This document shows positions 18,203 through 26,255 of a stretch of 61,764 nt of DNA, one piece after another; the stretch's first letter is position 1; each line of letters begins with the position of its first letter. This stretch comes from Gemmatimonadota bacterium (GTDB taxonomy: Bacteria; Gemmatimonadota; Gemmatimonadetes; Longimicrobiales; Gaopeijiaceae). The stretch is from the NCBI GenBank assembly GCA_028874995.1, contig JAPPGM010000181.1:7682-69445 (forward strand), given 5' to 3'. Made by a program: the position numbers and the translations under genes. The notes under the pieces were generated by a model that saw nothing but the letters and a program-made list of their open reading frames with translations, was not told the origin of the DNA and did no database searches.

Positions 18203-20683
18203 TCAGTTGCCCTCCCGTTGGGGCTCGTGGCCGGGATCCTGCTCCTCGGCCACCGGGGTGCCGGCCCGGGCCATGCGGAAGGCATCGCTCCCGACCACCC
18301 CCAGCACGAAGGAGGACACGCGGTAGCCGTTGGCCGCGGCTTCGCGGATGATCGCCCGGACGGCCGGCATGTCGTAGTACTCGACCCTGCGGCCGAGCGC
18401 GAAGGCCATCAGGTTCTCCGTGAAGGTGCTGAGCACGACGTCCGGCATGTCGAGGAGCGCGTTCCTGAGGTCCTCGGGGCTGGCCAGCACCCTGCCGTTG
18501 TACATCTCGCCGACCGGGTCGACCGGGTTGCCCCCGTCGCGGATGCGCCAGACGCCGGTCACGTCGAAGTTCTCGAGCGCGAGCCCCAAGGGGTCCATCA
18601 CGATGTGGCAGGAGCGGCACTGCGGGTTCCGGCTGTGCTCCTCCAGGCGCTCGCGCACGGTCAGGAAGCGCCCCTCCTCGGCGGCCGCGGTCTCCTCGAA
18701 GGCGGGGATGTCGGGGGGCGGGGGAGGGGGCGGCGTGCCGAGCAGCACTTCGAGGACCCACTTGCCGCGCAGCACCGGAGAGGTGCGGTCGGGATGCGAC
18801 GTGAGGGTGAGGATGCTGCCGTGACCGAGGAGGCCGCGGCGGTGCCCGGTGGGGTAGGTGACCTTCTTGAAGGCGGGTCCGGTCACCCCGGTGATGCCGT
18901 AGTGCCGGGCCAGGCGCTCGTTCACGAAGGTGTAGTCGGCCGTGAGCATCTCCAGGACGGAGCGGTCCTCGTCGACCAGGTGGTCGAAGAAGAGTTCCGT
19001 CTCGCGGTGCATCGCGTCGGCCAGGGTCTGGTCGAAGTAGGGGAAGGTGAGCGCGTCGGGGTGGATCTTCTCCAGGTCCTGGAGCCGCAGCCACTGGGCG
19101 GCGAACCGGGTGGCGAGGGCCTCGGCGCGCGAGTGGGCGAGGAGGCGGCGGGCCTGCCGCTCGAGTTCGGCGGGGTCGGAGAGGGCACCGGAGCGGCCCA
19201 GCTGCAGGAGTTCGTCGTCGGGGGGCGCGCCCCAGAGAAAGAAGGAGAGGCGGGATGCGAGGTCGGGTCCGGCGATCTCGTAGATCCCGTCGGGTCCCGC
19301 GTCGGCGGGCGGCCGTTCGAGTCGGAAGACGAAGTGCGGGCTGGCGAGGATCGCCTGGAGGGCGGTGCGGATCCCCTTTTCGAAGCCGCCGTCTTCGGCG
19401 CCCATCTCGTAGAAAGGGAGGAGGCCTTCGACGTCGTCGCCTGTGGCGGGGCGCCGGTATGCGCGGGTCGCGACCTGCGCGATGATCTCGCGGGCGCAGG
19501 GCAGGGCCTCCTCGGGGCGGGTGGGGCGGCAGGTGAAGACGGTGCGGCGCGCCGGGGTGTCGGAGACGCCGGTCACGTCGAAGGGGCCGAGCACGGTAAG
19601 GCGTTGCAGGTGCTGCTGGGTGGTGACGCCGTAGCCGATCCCCATCTGTCCGTCCGCCAGCGTGTGGTCGATGGGGCGGATCAGGTCGTCCACCACGCCC
19701 TCGAACTGGCGGATGAAGGCTGCCGAGACGCGCTTCTGTCCCGCCGTCACGTAAATCGAGTCGGTGCGGATGTTGAGGCCGGTGGGCTCGGATTCCGACA
19801 TCCAGCGGTCGACGGTGAGGAGCGCCACGCGGGCGCCGTCGATCGAGACTTCGATCTGCTCGGTCCCGAAGGTGCGCCCGAAGACCTCGCCCTCCACGGC
19901 GTTGTACGGCATGATGTGGAAGACGTACCTGCCGTCGGCGGGGAAATTGTGCAGCACCGAGAGTCCTCCGCGCGTGCCGATCGGCGCCCCCTCGACCTGC
20001 TCCTTCTGTGACTGCACCCGCGGAATGCGGTATTCGGTGGACGAGACCTCCGCCTCGGGGTCGCCCAGGGCAAGGCGACTGACCTGCCCGGCCGCGCGCA
20101 GATACCCTTCCATGACCGTCGCCGACGGCATCTGTACGTCGGCGATGTTGTCGAAATTGGCGCTCTTGGTGTCGAGGGGGAGGAAGGTGCCCACATCGAT
20201 GTCCAGCCCCAGCAGGTCCTTCACGGCGGCGGCGTACTCGGCCCGGTTGAGGCGCTGGAAGGTCCTCCGTCCCGGGTTCGGGTCGCCGGCGGCGATCCGG
20301 TCCATGGTGTTCTCGAGCTCGGTGGCCATCTCCGCGAGGACCTCCGGCTCGGGGCGGGGCATCCCCGAGGGCGGCATCATGCCGGCGCGGAGCTTGCGGA
20401 TCATCTTCTCGATCGTGGGGCGCCGCTGGGCGGCGTCGGCGATGTCGAAACCCTCGAGGACGAGGTTCTGGATGCGGCGGCGCTCGTTGTGGCAGCGGAC
20501 GCAGTACTTCTCGACGATCTCGTTGGGGCCGGGGTTGGCGAAATCCGGGGCAGCCGTTGAGTATTGAGGGGCCTCCCACGGAACCGCGCCAAGTGGGGCA
20601 GGGTAGGAAACGGGGGTTTCCCGCCCGGCGACGCCGACGCCGAACGCACCGGCCACGAGGAGCGCAATGGCGAATCTGCTCAT
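18203..20683 (-). CDS. DUF1592/DUF1587/DUF1595/DUF1588/DUF1585 cytochrome-like protein
   Basis: 826 aa with a signal peptide. Domain order is a PSCyt-type haem region (CVRCH at residues 61-65, then MPPSGMP), DUF1587 (RLNRAEYAAAVKDLLGLD), DUF1595, DUF1592, DUF1588 and a C-terminal DUF1585. A second CxxCH (CRSCHIVMDPLG) lies near residue 690. Two CxxCH sites suggest covalent haem c in the periplasm. The architecture is common in Planctomycetota, Acidobacteriota and Gemmatimonadota, almost always next to DUF1552; its substrate is unknown. About 110 bp separate it from the DUF1552 gene in the same direction, so this is probably the first gene of the minus-strand operon that runs down to 11226. 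Confidence 0.92.
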   Translation of the reverse strand: MSRFAIALLVAGAFGVGVAGRETPVSYPAPLGAVPWEAPQYSTAAPDFANPGPNEIVEKYCVRCHNERRRIQNLVLEGFDIADAAQRRPTIEKMIRKLRAGMMPPSGMPRPEPEVLAEMATELENTMDRIAAGDPNPGRRTFQRLNRAEYAAAVKDLLGLDIDVGTFLPLDTKSANFDNIADVQMPSATVMEGYLRAAGQVSRLALGDPEAEVSSTEYRIPRVQSQKEQVEGAPIGTRGGLSVLHNFPADGRYVFHIMPYNAVEGEVFGRTFGTEQIEVSIDGARVALLTVDRWMSESEPTGLNIRTDSIYVTAGQKRVSAAFIRQFEGVVDDLIRPIDHTLADGQMGIGYGVTTQQHLQRLTVLGPFDVTGVSDTPARRTVFTCRPTRPEEALPCAREIIAQVATRAYRRPATGDDVEGLLPFYEMGAEDGGFEKGIRTALQAILASPHFVFRLERPPADAGPDGIYEIAGPDLASRLSFFLWGAPPDDELLQLGRSGALSDPAELERQARRLLAHSRAEALATRFAAQWLRLQDLEKIHPDALTFPYFDQTLADAMHRETELFFDHLVDEDRSVLEMLTADYTFVNERLARHYGITGVTGPAFKKVTYPTGHRRGLLGHGSILTLTSHPDRTSPVLRGKWVLEVLLGTPPPPPPPDIPAFEETAAAEEGRFLTVRERLEEHSRNPQCRSCHIVMDPLGLALENFDVTGVWRIRDGGNPVDPVGEMYNGRVLASPEDLRNALLDMPDVVLSTFTENLMAFALGRRVEYYDMPAVRAIIREAAANGYRVSSFVLGVVGSDAFRMARAGTPVAEEQDPGHEPQREGN

Positions 20684-20801
20684 GTTGACGCTCGCATGAT
20701 GAAGATCCTCGGGACGGGGTCCGGAGCCGGGCCCGTCGCCAGCCCTCGGGCTCGACGTGCGATTGGACCGCGGGTCCTTTCCGGCGTGGCCACACTCTTA
20801 C

Positions 20802-20817
20802 GGCATAAAGATATGCC
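20802..20817 (+). promoter_or_regulatory. Palindrome over the start of the first array gene
   Basis: GGCATA - AAGA - TATGCC, a perfect 6-bp inverted repeat with a 4-base centre. The proposed start codon (ATG 20813) lies inside it. It could be an operator or a translational hairpin. It is short, so chance is possible. Confidence 0.35.
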
Positions 20818-21796
20818 ACACCGGTCGTGTTTCGCCACCGTCCTGGCGGTCATCTGCATGCAGATCGGTATCCTGGCGCCGGTGGACCCGGTTGCCGCCC
20901 AGGAGCGCCCCCACGACGACGATGCCGTCCGACTGACCGCACGGGTCATCGACGGGCGGAGCGAGGAGGGGTTGCTCGGTGCGGTGATCGAACTGGGCGG
21001 GATCGTCGAGCGATATGTGACGGGTGTGGACGGCCGCGTCGAGATCGAGGTCCCGAAGGGACGCTATGCGCTCACGGTGCGCAGGGGCCGGTACGAGGTG
21101 CTCTCGGGGGATCTGGACGTGTTCGAGCCGGGCGAATTCACGCTGTCGCTGGAACGCGTCGGGACGATGGACCGGACAGCGACCGCCACCCTCGAGGTCA
21201 GGGTCGTGGATCACGAGTCGGGGGGCGGGATCGGGGGGGCGCGGGTATCGCTCCTGGAAGGCCCGGATGCCGTGACCGACCAGTGGGGGTATGCGGAGTT
21301 CAGCGGACTGGACCTGCTGGTTGCCCAGGTCTCCGTGGAGATGGGCGGCTATGCGACGCGCACCGCGCCGGTTGCGCTGCACCCGTTTCGCACGGCGGCC
21401 GTACGGGTCGCCATGACGGCCGAGGAGGCCGCGCCCCAGCCGGTCGAGGTCGTGGTGCGCACCCGGGCGATGGACGTGCTCTCCTCCAACTACATCGGGC
21501 GCCGTGGTGAGCGGGCGGGCCTGTTTACGCGCCGGATGCTCGAGGAACTCGCGGTCACCAGGCTCTCCGACGCGTTGGCGACAATGGAGGGATTTCGCGT
21601 GGAACGCCCCGGCCCGGCTGAAGCGAGGCTCGTGGCGCCCAGGAACTGCACGCTTGACGTGCGCGTGGACGGGATTCGGAGAAGGTCGGATCGGTTGAAC
21701 ATCGACGTTGTCCCTGTCAGTGAGGTCGAGAGCGTGGAGGTGCAGTTGCTTCCGCGGCGCGGCTGCGGTGTCGTCATGATCCGGACCCGGCGTTGA
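20813..21796 (+). CDS. Orphan plug protein 1 (CarboxypepD_reg x2 + TonB-plug-like)
   Basis: 327 aa from ATG 20813, with a signal peptide ending DPVAAQE. Two carboxypeptidase-regulatory-like beta-sandwich repeats come first (VRLTARVIDGRSEEGLLGAV; LEVRVVDHESGGGIGGARV). A plug-like domain follows, with SDALATMEGFRVERP, CTLDVRVDG and VESVEVQLLPRRGCGVVMIRTRR at the C-terminus. No beta-barrel follows, so it cannot be a complete TonB-dependent receptor. Two cysteines (Cys before LDVRVDG, and Cys in GCGVV) are kept throughout the array. An upstream stretch (RRAIGPRVLSGVATLL) resembles the signal region of the next copy (RRIGARAVLSAVAALL), so the true start could be ATG 20699. Confidence 0.75.
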   Translation: MPHRSCFATVLAVICMQIGILAPVDPVAAQERPHDDDAVRLTARVIDGRSEEGLLGAVIELGGIVERYVTGVDGRVEIEVPKGRYALTVRRGRYEVLSGDLDVFEPGEFTLSLERVGTMDRTATATLEVRVVDHESGGGIGGARVSLLEGPDAVTDQWGYAEFSGLDLLVAQVSVEMGGYATRTAPVALHPFRTAAVRVAMTAEEAAPQPVEVVVRTRAMDVLSSNYIGRRGERAGLFTRRMLEELAVTRLSDALATMEGFRVERPGPAEARLVAPRNCTLDVRVDGIRRRSDRLNIDVVPVSEVESVEVQLLPRRGCGVVMIRTRR

Positions 21797-21854
21797 GGAC
21801 ACCGACTATCTTGAAGGAATCGCCTTCCAGCTCTTCACAACGGGAGATCCATAA

Positions 21855-22908
21855 ATGACGAGTCGCCGTTCATCCCGGTTCGGCCGTGGGGACCGACGGA
21901 TTGGTGCGCGTGCCGTTCTGTCGGCGGTCGCCGCCCTCCTGCCGCTCCCGATGCTGGGGTCCCCGCCCGTCGCCGCCCAGGACCGCGCGCAGGAAGAGGA
22001 ACTCATCCCACTCACCGCCCTGGTGCGCGACGCCCTGGACGAGCGGGGCCTGCAGGGTGCCGTGATCGAAGTGGACGGCGTGGTCACACGCCATGTGACC
22101 GGCGAGGACGGACGCGTCGAACTGAAGCTCCCGGCGGGGAGCTACCTGGTTACGGTGCGAAAGGGAGGCTACGACGTTCTCGTCGGTGACCTGAGGGTGT
22201 TCGAGCCGGGCGAATTCATGCTGGACCTGGACAGGGCCGGGGACGTCGACATGCGCGTGCCTCCGAAACTCCTGGTGCGCGTCGTGGACGGCGACACCGG
22301 AAACGGGATCGAGGGGGCGAAGGTATCGATTGTGGACGGCGGGAGCCGGGTGACCAACCTACAGGGCCGGACGGAATTCACGGAGCTCGAGCTGGGTGTC
22401 GCCCGGATCAGCGTGGAGATGATCGGCTACGCGCAGCGGACGGAGCCGGTCGCGCTGCATCCGGATCGCACCACGTCGGTAGAGGTCCGAATGTCGCCCG
22501 AGGCGATCGAACTCGAGCCCATCGTGGTCGATGTGCGGTCGCCCCACCTGGAGCGCTGGGGCGTCTACGAGCGTCTGGACCATGGGCTCCCCCGGCGAGT
22601 GCTGACCCGGCGCACGATCGACCAGCGAGCGATCGTACGGCTCTCCGACGCTTTCTACGGGATGCCCGGTGTCCGGGTCAACCGGCGTTCGATCCACTCG
22701 ACGCGGCTGGTGGCGCGCGCGCGCTGCACTCTCAGCGTGTATGTGGACGGATTCCGCTGGGGAACCAACATCGACGCCGTTCCGCCGGAGTGGGTGGAGG
22801 TGGCCGAGGTCTACTGGGGAACTCAGTACGCCGGTCGAGTTCACCGGGCTTAACCGGAACGGCTGTGGCGCTGTCCTCATCTGGACCCGGCTGGGACAGG
22901 CGCAGTAG
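21855..22908 (+). CDS. Orphan plug protein 2, frameshifted near its 3' end
   Basis: ATG 21855 has GGGAG 8 bases upstream. The continuous frame stops at 22853 (332 aa) with VYWGTQYAGRVHRA. Siblings read VYWGLRTPMQYRG...NCGVVLLWTR. Removing one A at 22820-22821 restores LSTPVEFTGLNRNGCGAVLIWTR, ending at 22908. It also gives 350 aa, the length of copies 3-6. The repaired protein has the array layout: signal peptide ending PPVAAQD, two CarboxypepD_reg-like repeats (TALVRDALDERGLQGAV; LLVRVVDGDTGNGIEGAKV) and a plug-like domain (CTLSVYVDG). As sequenced it loses the second conserved Cys. It may be a recent pseudogene, an assembly error or a recoding site. Confidence 0.75.
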
Positions 22909-22945
22909 GACGCCAGGACCGGGTGATGACACCGGTGGACCGGCG

Positions 22946-24007
22946 ATGGGGACGATGAGGAGTTCCTCGCGGTCCTCCGCCCGGAGGACGCGGGGCTTGC
23001 GCGCCCATACGGCGGTCCTTGCGGCGGGCCTTGTTGTCCTTTCGGCAGCGTCCGCACGAGGCCTGACAGCCCAGGAGCCGGACCAGGAGGTGGATTTGGT
23101 CCGTGTGACCCTGCATCTGCGAAATGCGGATACCAACGAGTCCCTGATGGGGGCGCTGATCGAGCTGGCGGGCCACTCGGGGCGGTACGTCACCGGGATG
23201 AACGGGCGCGTCTCCTTCGAGGTTCCGGCGGGGCACTACACCGTCACCGCGCGGAAGGGCGGGTACGCGACGCTGCGCGGTGCTTTCCATGTGTTGGGCG
23301 CGGGTGTCCTGACCGTCATGATGCACGAACTGGGGGACCTGGAGACGAGTGTTCCCGGGAGGCTGCTCCTGCGGGTCGCGGAGTTTGGCACGGGCCGCCT
23401 GATCGAGGGGGCGTCCGTCTCGATTCCCGGCGGGCCGGCCAGGTTGACGGACGGGCAGGGATGGGTCGAGTTCACCGGCCTGAGCGGGCCGGCCGCCGAC
23501 GTCACGGTGGCGATGTTCGGCTATGAGACGCGCACCGAACCCATCGTGCTGCACGAGGGCCGCACGACGGTGGTCGAGGTGGCGATGGCGATCGACGCCG
23601 TGGTCCTGGCGCCCATCGAGGTCGTGGCGAGCTCCGGATTCCTGGAGAAGCAGGGCGTGTACTGGAGGATCGAACGGGGCTGGCCGGACAGGCTCATGAC
23701 CCGGGAGGAACTCGTTGAGAAGGCCGAACCGCGCCTGGCGGACGCCTTCCGGAGCCTCGCCGGGATACGGGTGGACTACCGCGGGGCCCTCGCCGCCCTG
23801 ACGACCCATACGGGCTGCCCGATAGCAGTGTACTTCGACGGTCAGCCCCTGACTGACTCCAATCCGGTGGGGTTGAACATCGACGACGTTCTGGCGGAGG
23901 AGGTCGAATTCGCCGAGGTCTATCACAGGGGACGGACGCCCGCGCGGTTCCCCGGCCCTTGTGGCTCCGTCCTGCTCTGGTCCCGCGAGCGGGCCGGGAG
24001 GGGGTAG
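22946..24007 (+). CDS. Orphan plug protein 3 (CarboxypepD_reg x2 + TonB-plug-like)
   Basis: 353 aa from ATG 22946 (GGTGGA upstream); ATG 22955 is possible. The N-region is Ser/Arg rich and the signal core is AVLAAGLVVLSAASA, ending LTAQEP. The two beta-sandwich repeats are VRVTLHLRNADTNESLMGAL and LLLRVAEFGTGRLIEGASV. The plug-like part runs from LTREELVEK-type sequence (LMTREELVEKAEPRLADAF) to CPIAVYFDG and CGSVLLWSR. It is closest to copy 4: a 56-bp DNA stretch (23549-23604) is identical to 24577-24632. Only 2 bp separate its stop from the start of copy 4, so the two are almost certainly co-translated. Confidence 0.8.
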   Translation: MGTMRSSSRSSARRTRGLRAHTAVLAAGLVVLSAASARGLTAQEPDQEVDLVRVTLHLRNADTNESLMGALIELAGHSGRYVTGMNGRVSFEVPAGHYTVTARKGGYATLRGAFHVLGAGVLTVMMHELGDLETSVPGRLLLRVAEFGTGRLIEGASVSIPGGPARLTDGQGWVEFTGLSGPAADVTVAMFGYETRTEPIVLHEGRTTVVEVAMAIDAVVLAPIEVVASSGFLEKQGVYWRIERGWPDRLMTREELVEKAEPRLADAFRSLAGIRVDYRGALAALTTHTGCPIAVYFDGQPLTDSNPVGLNIDDVLAEEVEFAEVYHRGRTPARFPGPCGSVLLWSRERAGRG

Positions 24008-24009
24008 GC

Positions 24010-25062
24010 ATGGGCGGCCGGATCTCGCGGTGGCCGAGTGTCTGGCTCTTCGCGGCTTCGCTGTTCGCCTACTCCAGCGAGTTGTCGCCGCTGGCGGCCC
24101 AGGAACCCGGTGAGGACACGGAAACGCTCCGCGTCACCCTGCACGTGCGCGACGCCGACACCAACGATCCGCTGATGGGGGCGTTGATCGAACTGGCGGG
24201 CCAACCGCGGCGGTATGTGACCGGCGTGGGAGGCCAGGTCTCGTTCGAGCTTCCGCCGGGGCACTACACCTTCACCGCGCACAAGGGCGGGTACGCGACG
24301 CTGCGCGGCGACTTCAGGGTGGTGTATCAGGGCAACCTGGCCGTCACGATGCACGAACTGGGCGACGTGGACACGGGCATCCCGGGGAGGCTGCTGGTGA
24401 GGGTCGCCGAGTTCGGGTCCGGGCGGCTGATCGAAGGTGCCGCGGTCTCAATATCCGGGGGAGAGCGACGGCTGACGGACGCGGAGGGGTGGGTAGACTT
24501 CAGTGACCTCGGCGGCCCGGTTGCCGAGGTCACCGTGCAGGTGTTCGGCTACGAAACGCGCACGGAGCCCATCTCGCTGCACGAGGGCCGCACGACGGTG
24601 GTCGAGGTGGCGATGGCGATCGACGCCGTGGTGCTGGCGCCTCTCGAGGTGGAGGTGGAGTCCGGCTTCCTGGAAAGGCAGGGCGTGTACTGGAGGATCG
24701 ACCGGGGCTGGCCGGACAAGCTTCTGACCCGGGAGGAACTCATCGACAAGTCCGTTCCGCGGCTGGCGGACGCGTTCCGCAGCCTCGCGGGGGTTCGGGT
24801 GGACTACTGGGGTCCCTTCGCGTTCCTCATAACCCACACCGGTTGTCCCATCCCGGTGTTCCTGGATGGCCGACAGCTGGGGAACGATGTCGGCGGGTTG
24901 AATTTCGTCGTGGGGCTGAACATTGATGATATTCCGGCGGACGAGGTCGAGTTGGCCGAGTACTACGAGCCGGGCCGGGTGCCCGCGCGATTCGTAAAGC
25001 CATCGGTGGACAACTGTGGTGCCGTCCTGCTCTGGTCGCGGGAGCGGGCCGGAAAAGGGTAG
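24010..25062 (+). CDS. Orphan plug protein 4 (CarboxypepD_reg x2 + TonB-plug-like)
   Basis: 350 aa from ATG 24010, with GGGAGGGGG just upstream inside the end of copy 3. Signal peptide MGGRISRWPSVWLFAASL ends LSPLAAQEP. Repeats are LRVTLHVRDADTNDPLMGAL and LLVRVAEFGSGRLIEGAAV. The plug-like domain has LLTREELIDKSVPRLADAFR, CPIPVFLDG and NCGAVLLWSR. Between the DG and EVAE-like strands it carries a longer loop (GNDVGGLNFVVGLNIDDIPADE) than its siblings, with an internal NFVVGLNI near-duplication. The surface role is unknown; absence of a barrel argues against transport by itself. Confidence 0.8.
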   Translation: MGGRISRWPSVWLFAASLFAYSSELSPLAAQEPGEDTETLRVTLHVRDADTNDPLMGALIELAGQPRRYVTGVGGQVSFELPPGHYTFTAHKGGYATLRGDFRVVYQGNLAVTMHELGDVDTGIPGRLLVRVAEFGSGRLIEGAAVSISGGERRLTDAEGWVDFSDLGGPVAEVTVQVFGYETRTEPISLHEGRTTVVEVAMAIDAVVLAPLEVEVESGFLERQGVYWRIDRGWPDKLLTREELIDKSVPRLADAFRSLAGVRVDYWGPFAFLITHTGCPIPVFLDGRQLGNDVGGLNFVVGLNIDDIPADEVELAEYYEPGRVPARFVKPSVDNCGAVLLWSRERAGKG

Positions 25063-25120
25063 GGTATGTGCATTGTATCACGAACCGGGTGATCGCACCC
25101 GTGACAGGAGGTCGAGACCA

Positions 25121-26170
25121 ATGAGTCGCTACAATCCGCGGTGGCCCCGGCGGGGCGTTTGGAGCACGCACCGGGTCCCCTTCCTTGCAAGCCTCGCGCT
25201 GATGTTCGCTGGTTCCATCGTGCCCAAGCCGGCCCGGTGCGCCCAGGAGCCTGCGACGGTCCGCGTGACCGTACAGATGCGGGACGACGCGAACCAGGCA
25301 CCGCTGATGGGCGCCCTGGTCCGGGTGCCGGGACAGCCCAGACCGTACATCACCCGGGTGGACGGGCAGGTGGCCTTCGAGCTCCCGGTGGGGCAATACG
25401 TCATCACGGCGCGAAAGGGGGGATACTCCACGCTGACACATGTGCTCGAAGTCTCGCATCCGGAGGTTGTCACGCTCCGGCTCAAGAGGCTGGTGGAGGT
25501 GGAACCCGGCCTCCCGGCAACGCTGCTGGTGAGGGTCCGCGAGGCGGAATCGGGACGGGCAATCGAGGGGGCGGCGGTCTCGCTGCTGGGTGGAGAGACT
25601 CGAGTCACCGACTCGCGCGGCAACGTCCAGTTCAAGACGCTGTCGGGGGAAGCGCGGATCAAGGCGGAGATGATCGGCTACGCGGATCGAACCGAACCCG
25701 TTTCGGTGCACTCCGACGGCTTGACGTTCGTCGACCTGGCCATGGCGGTGGACGCGGTGGTCCTTCCGCCGATCGAGGTCGAAGTGCGCTCACGGCATCT
25801 GCTGGCCAACGGCGTGTACCGAAGAATCGACAGCGGGCAGGTGATGCGGCTGCTCACGCGGAAAGAGATCGAACAGTTCCCCGTGAGCTTCCTGTCGGAC
25901 GCCTTCAACTTTGTCCCGGGCGTCAGGGTGGACCGGTCAACTCCGGGCAACACCATACTCCTCGGACCGAACAGGGGCGATCCGAACGGGTGCGAATTGA
26001 AGCTGTACGTGGACGGAATCCCCACGGACATGAGCATCGACGCGTTGTCGCCGGAAATGGTGGAGGTGGCCGAGGTCTACTGGGGACTGCGAACGCCGAT
26101 GCAGTACCGGGGGGTGAACGCGAGCAACTGCGGTGTAGTGCTGCTGTGGACCCGGTGGGGAGGGGAATAG
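25121..26170 (+). CDS. Orphan plug protein 5 (CarboxypepD_reg x2 + TonB-plug-like)
   Basis: 349 aa from ATG 25121, which has a perfect AGGAGG 9 bases upstream. Signal core is FLASLALMFAGSIV, ending RCAQEP. Repeats are VRVTVQMRDDANQAPLMGAL and LLVRVREAESGRAIEGAAV. The plug-like part has LLTRKEIEQFPVSFLSDAF, FVPGVRVDRS, CELKLYVDG, VEVAEVYWGLRTPMQYRG and NCGVVLLWTR. This copy preserves the plug consensus best and was the reference used to diagnose the frameshift in copy 2. The 58-bp spacer before it contains no obvious terminator, so it may be read from the same transcript as copies 3 and 4. Confidence 0.82.
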   Translation: MSRYNPRWPRRGVWSTHRVPFLASLALMFAGSIVPKPARCAQEPATVRVTVQMRDDANQAPLMGALVRVPGQPRPYITRVDGQVAFELPVGQYVITARKGGYSTLTHVLEVSHPEVVTLRLKRLVEVEPGLPATLLVRVREAESGRAIEGAAVSLLGGETRVTDSRGNVQFKTLSGEARIKAEMIGYADRTEPVSVHSDGLTFVDLAMAVDAVVLPPIEVEVRSRHLLANGVYRRIDSGQVMRLLTRKEIEQFPVSFLSDAFNFVPGVRVDRSTPGNTILLGPNRGDPNGCELKLYVDGIPTDMSIDALSPEMVEVAEVYWGLRTPMQYRGVNASNCGVVLLWTRWGGE

Positions 26171-26197
26171 GGCGATCGTGGTTCGCAATGTATACTA

Positions 26198-26229
26198 CAC
26201 ATGACATAATGTAATGTTTTCTTTACATT
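26198..26229 (+). promoter_or_regulatory. Promoter/operator motif, site 1 (twin at 47934)
   Basis: CACATGACATAATGTAA, then 7 bases, then TTTACA. It can be read as a -35 box ATGACA (26201-26206), a 17-bp spacer and a -10 box TACATT (26224-26229). TGTA/TACA half sites form dyads in it. An outer 8-bp inverted repeat GCAATGTA / TACATTGC (26185-26192 and 26224-26231) encloses the site. The region is strikingly AT-rich for this genome. The same motif with the same spacing stands upstream of the GGT-family gene at 48083. Confidence 0.6.
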
Positions 26230-26255
26230 GCAGATGGAGTGACCGGCGTGACCCG

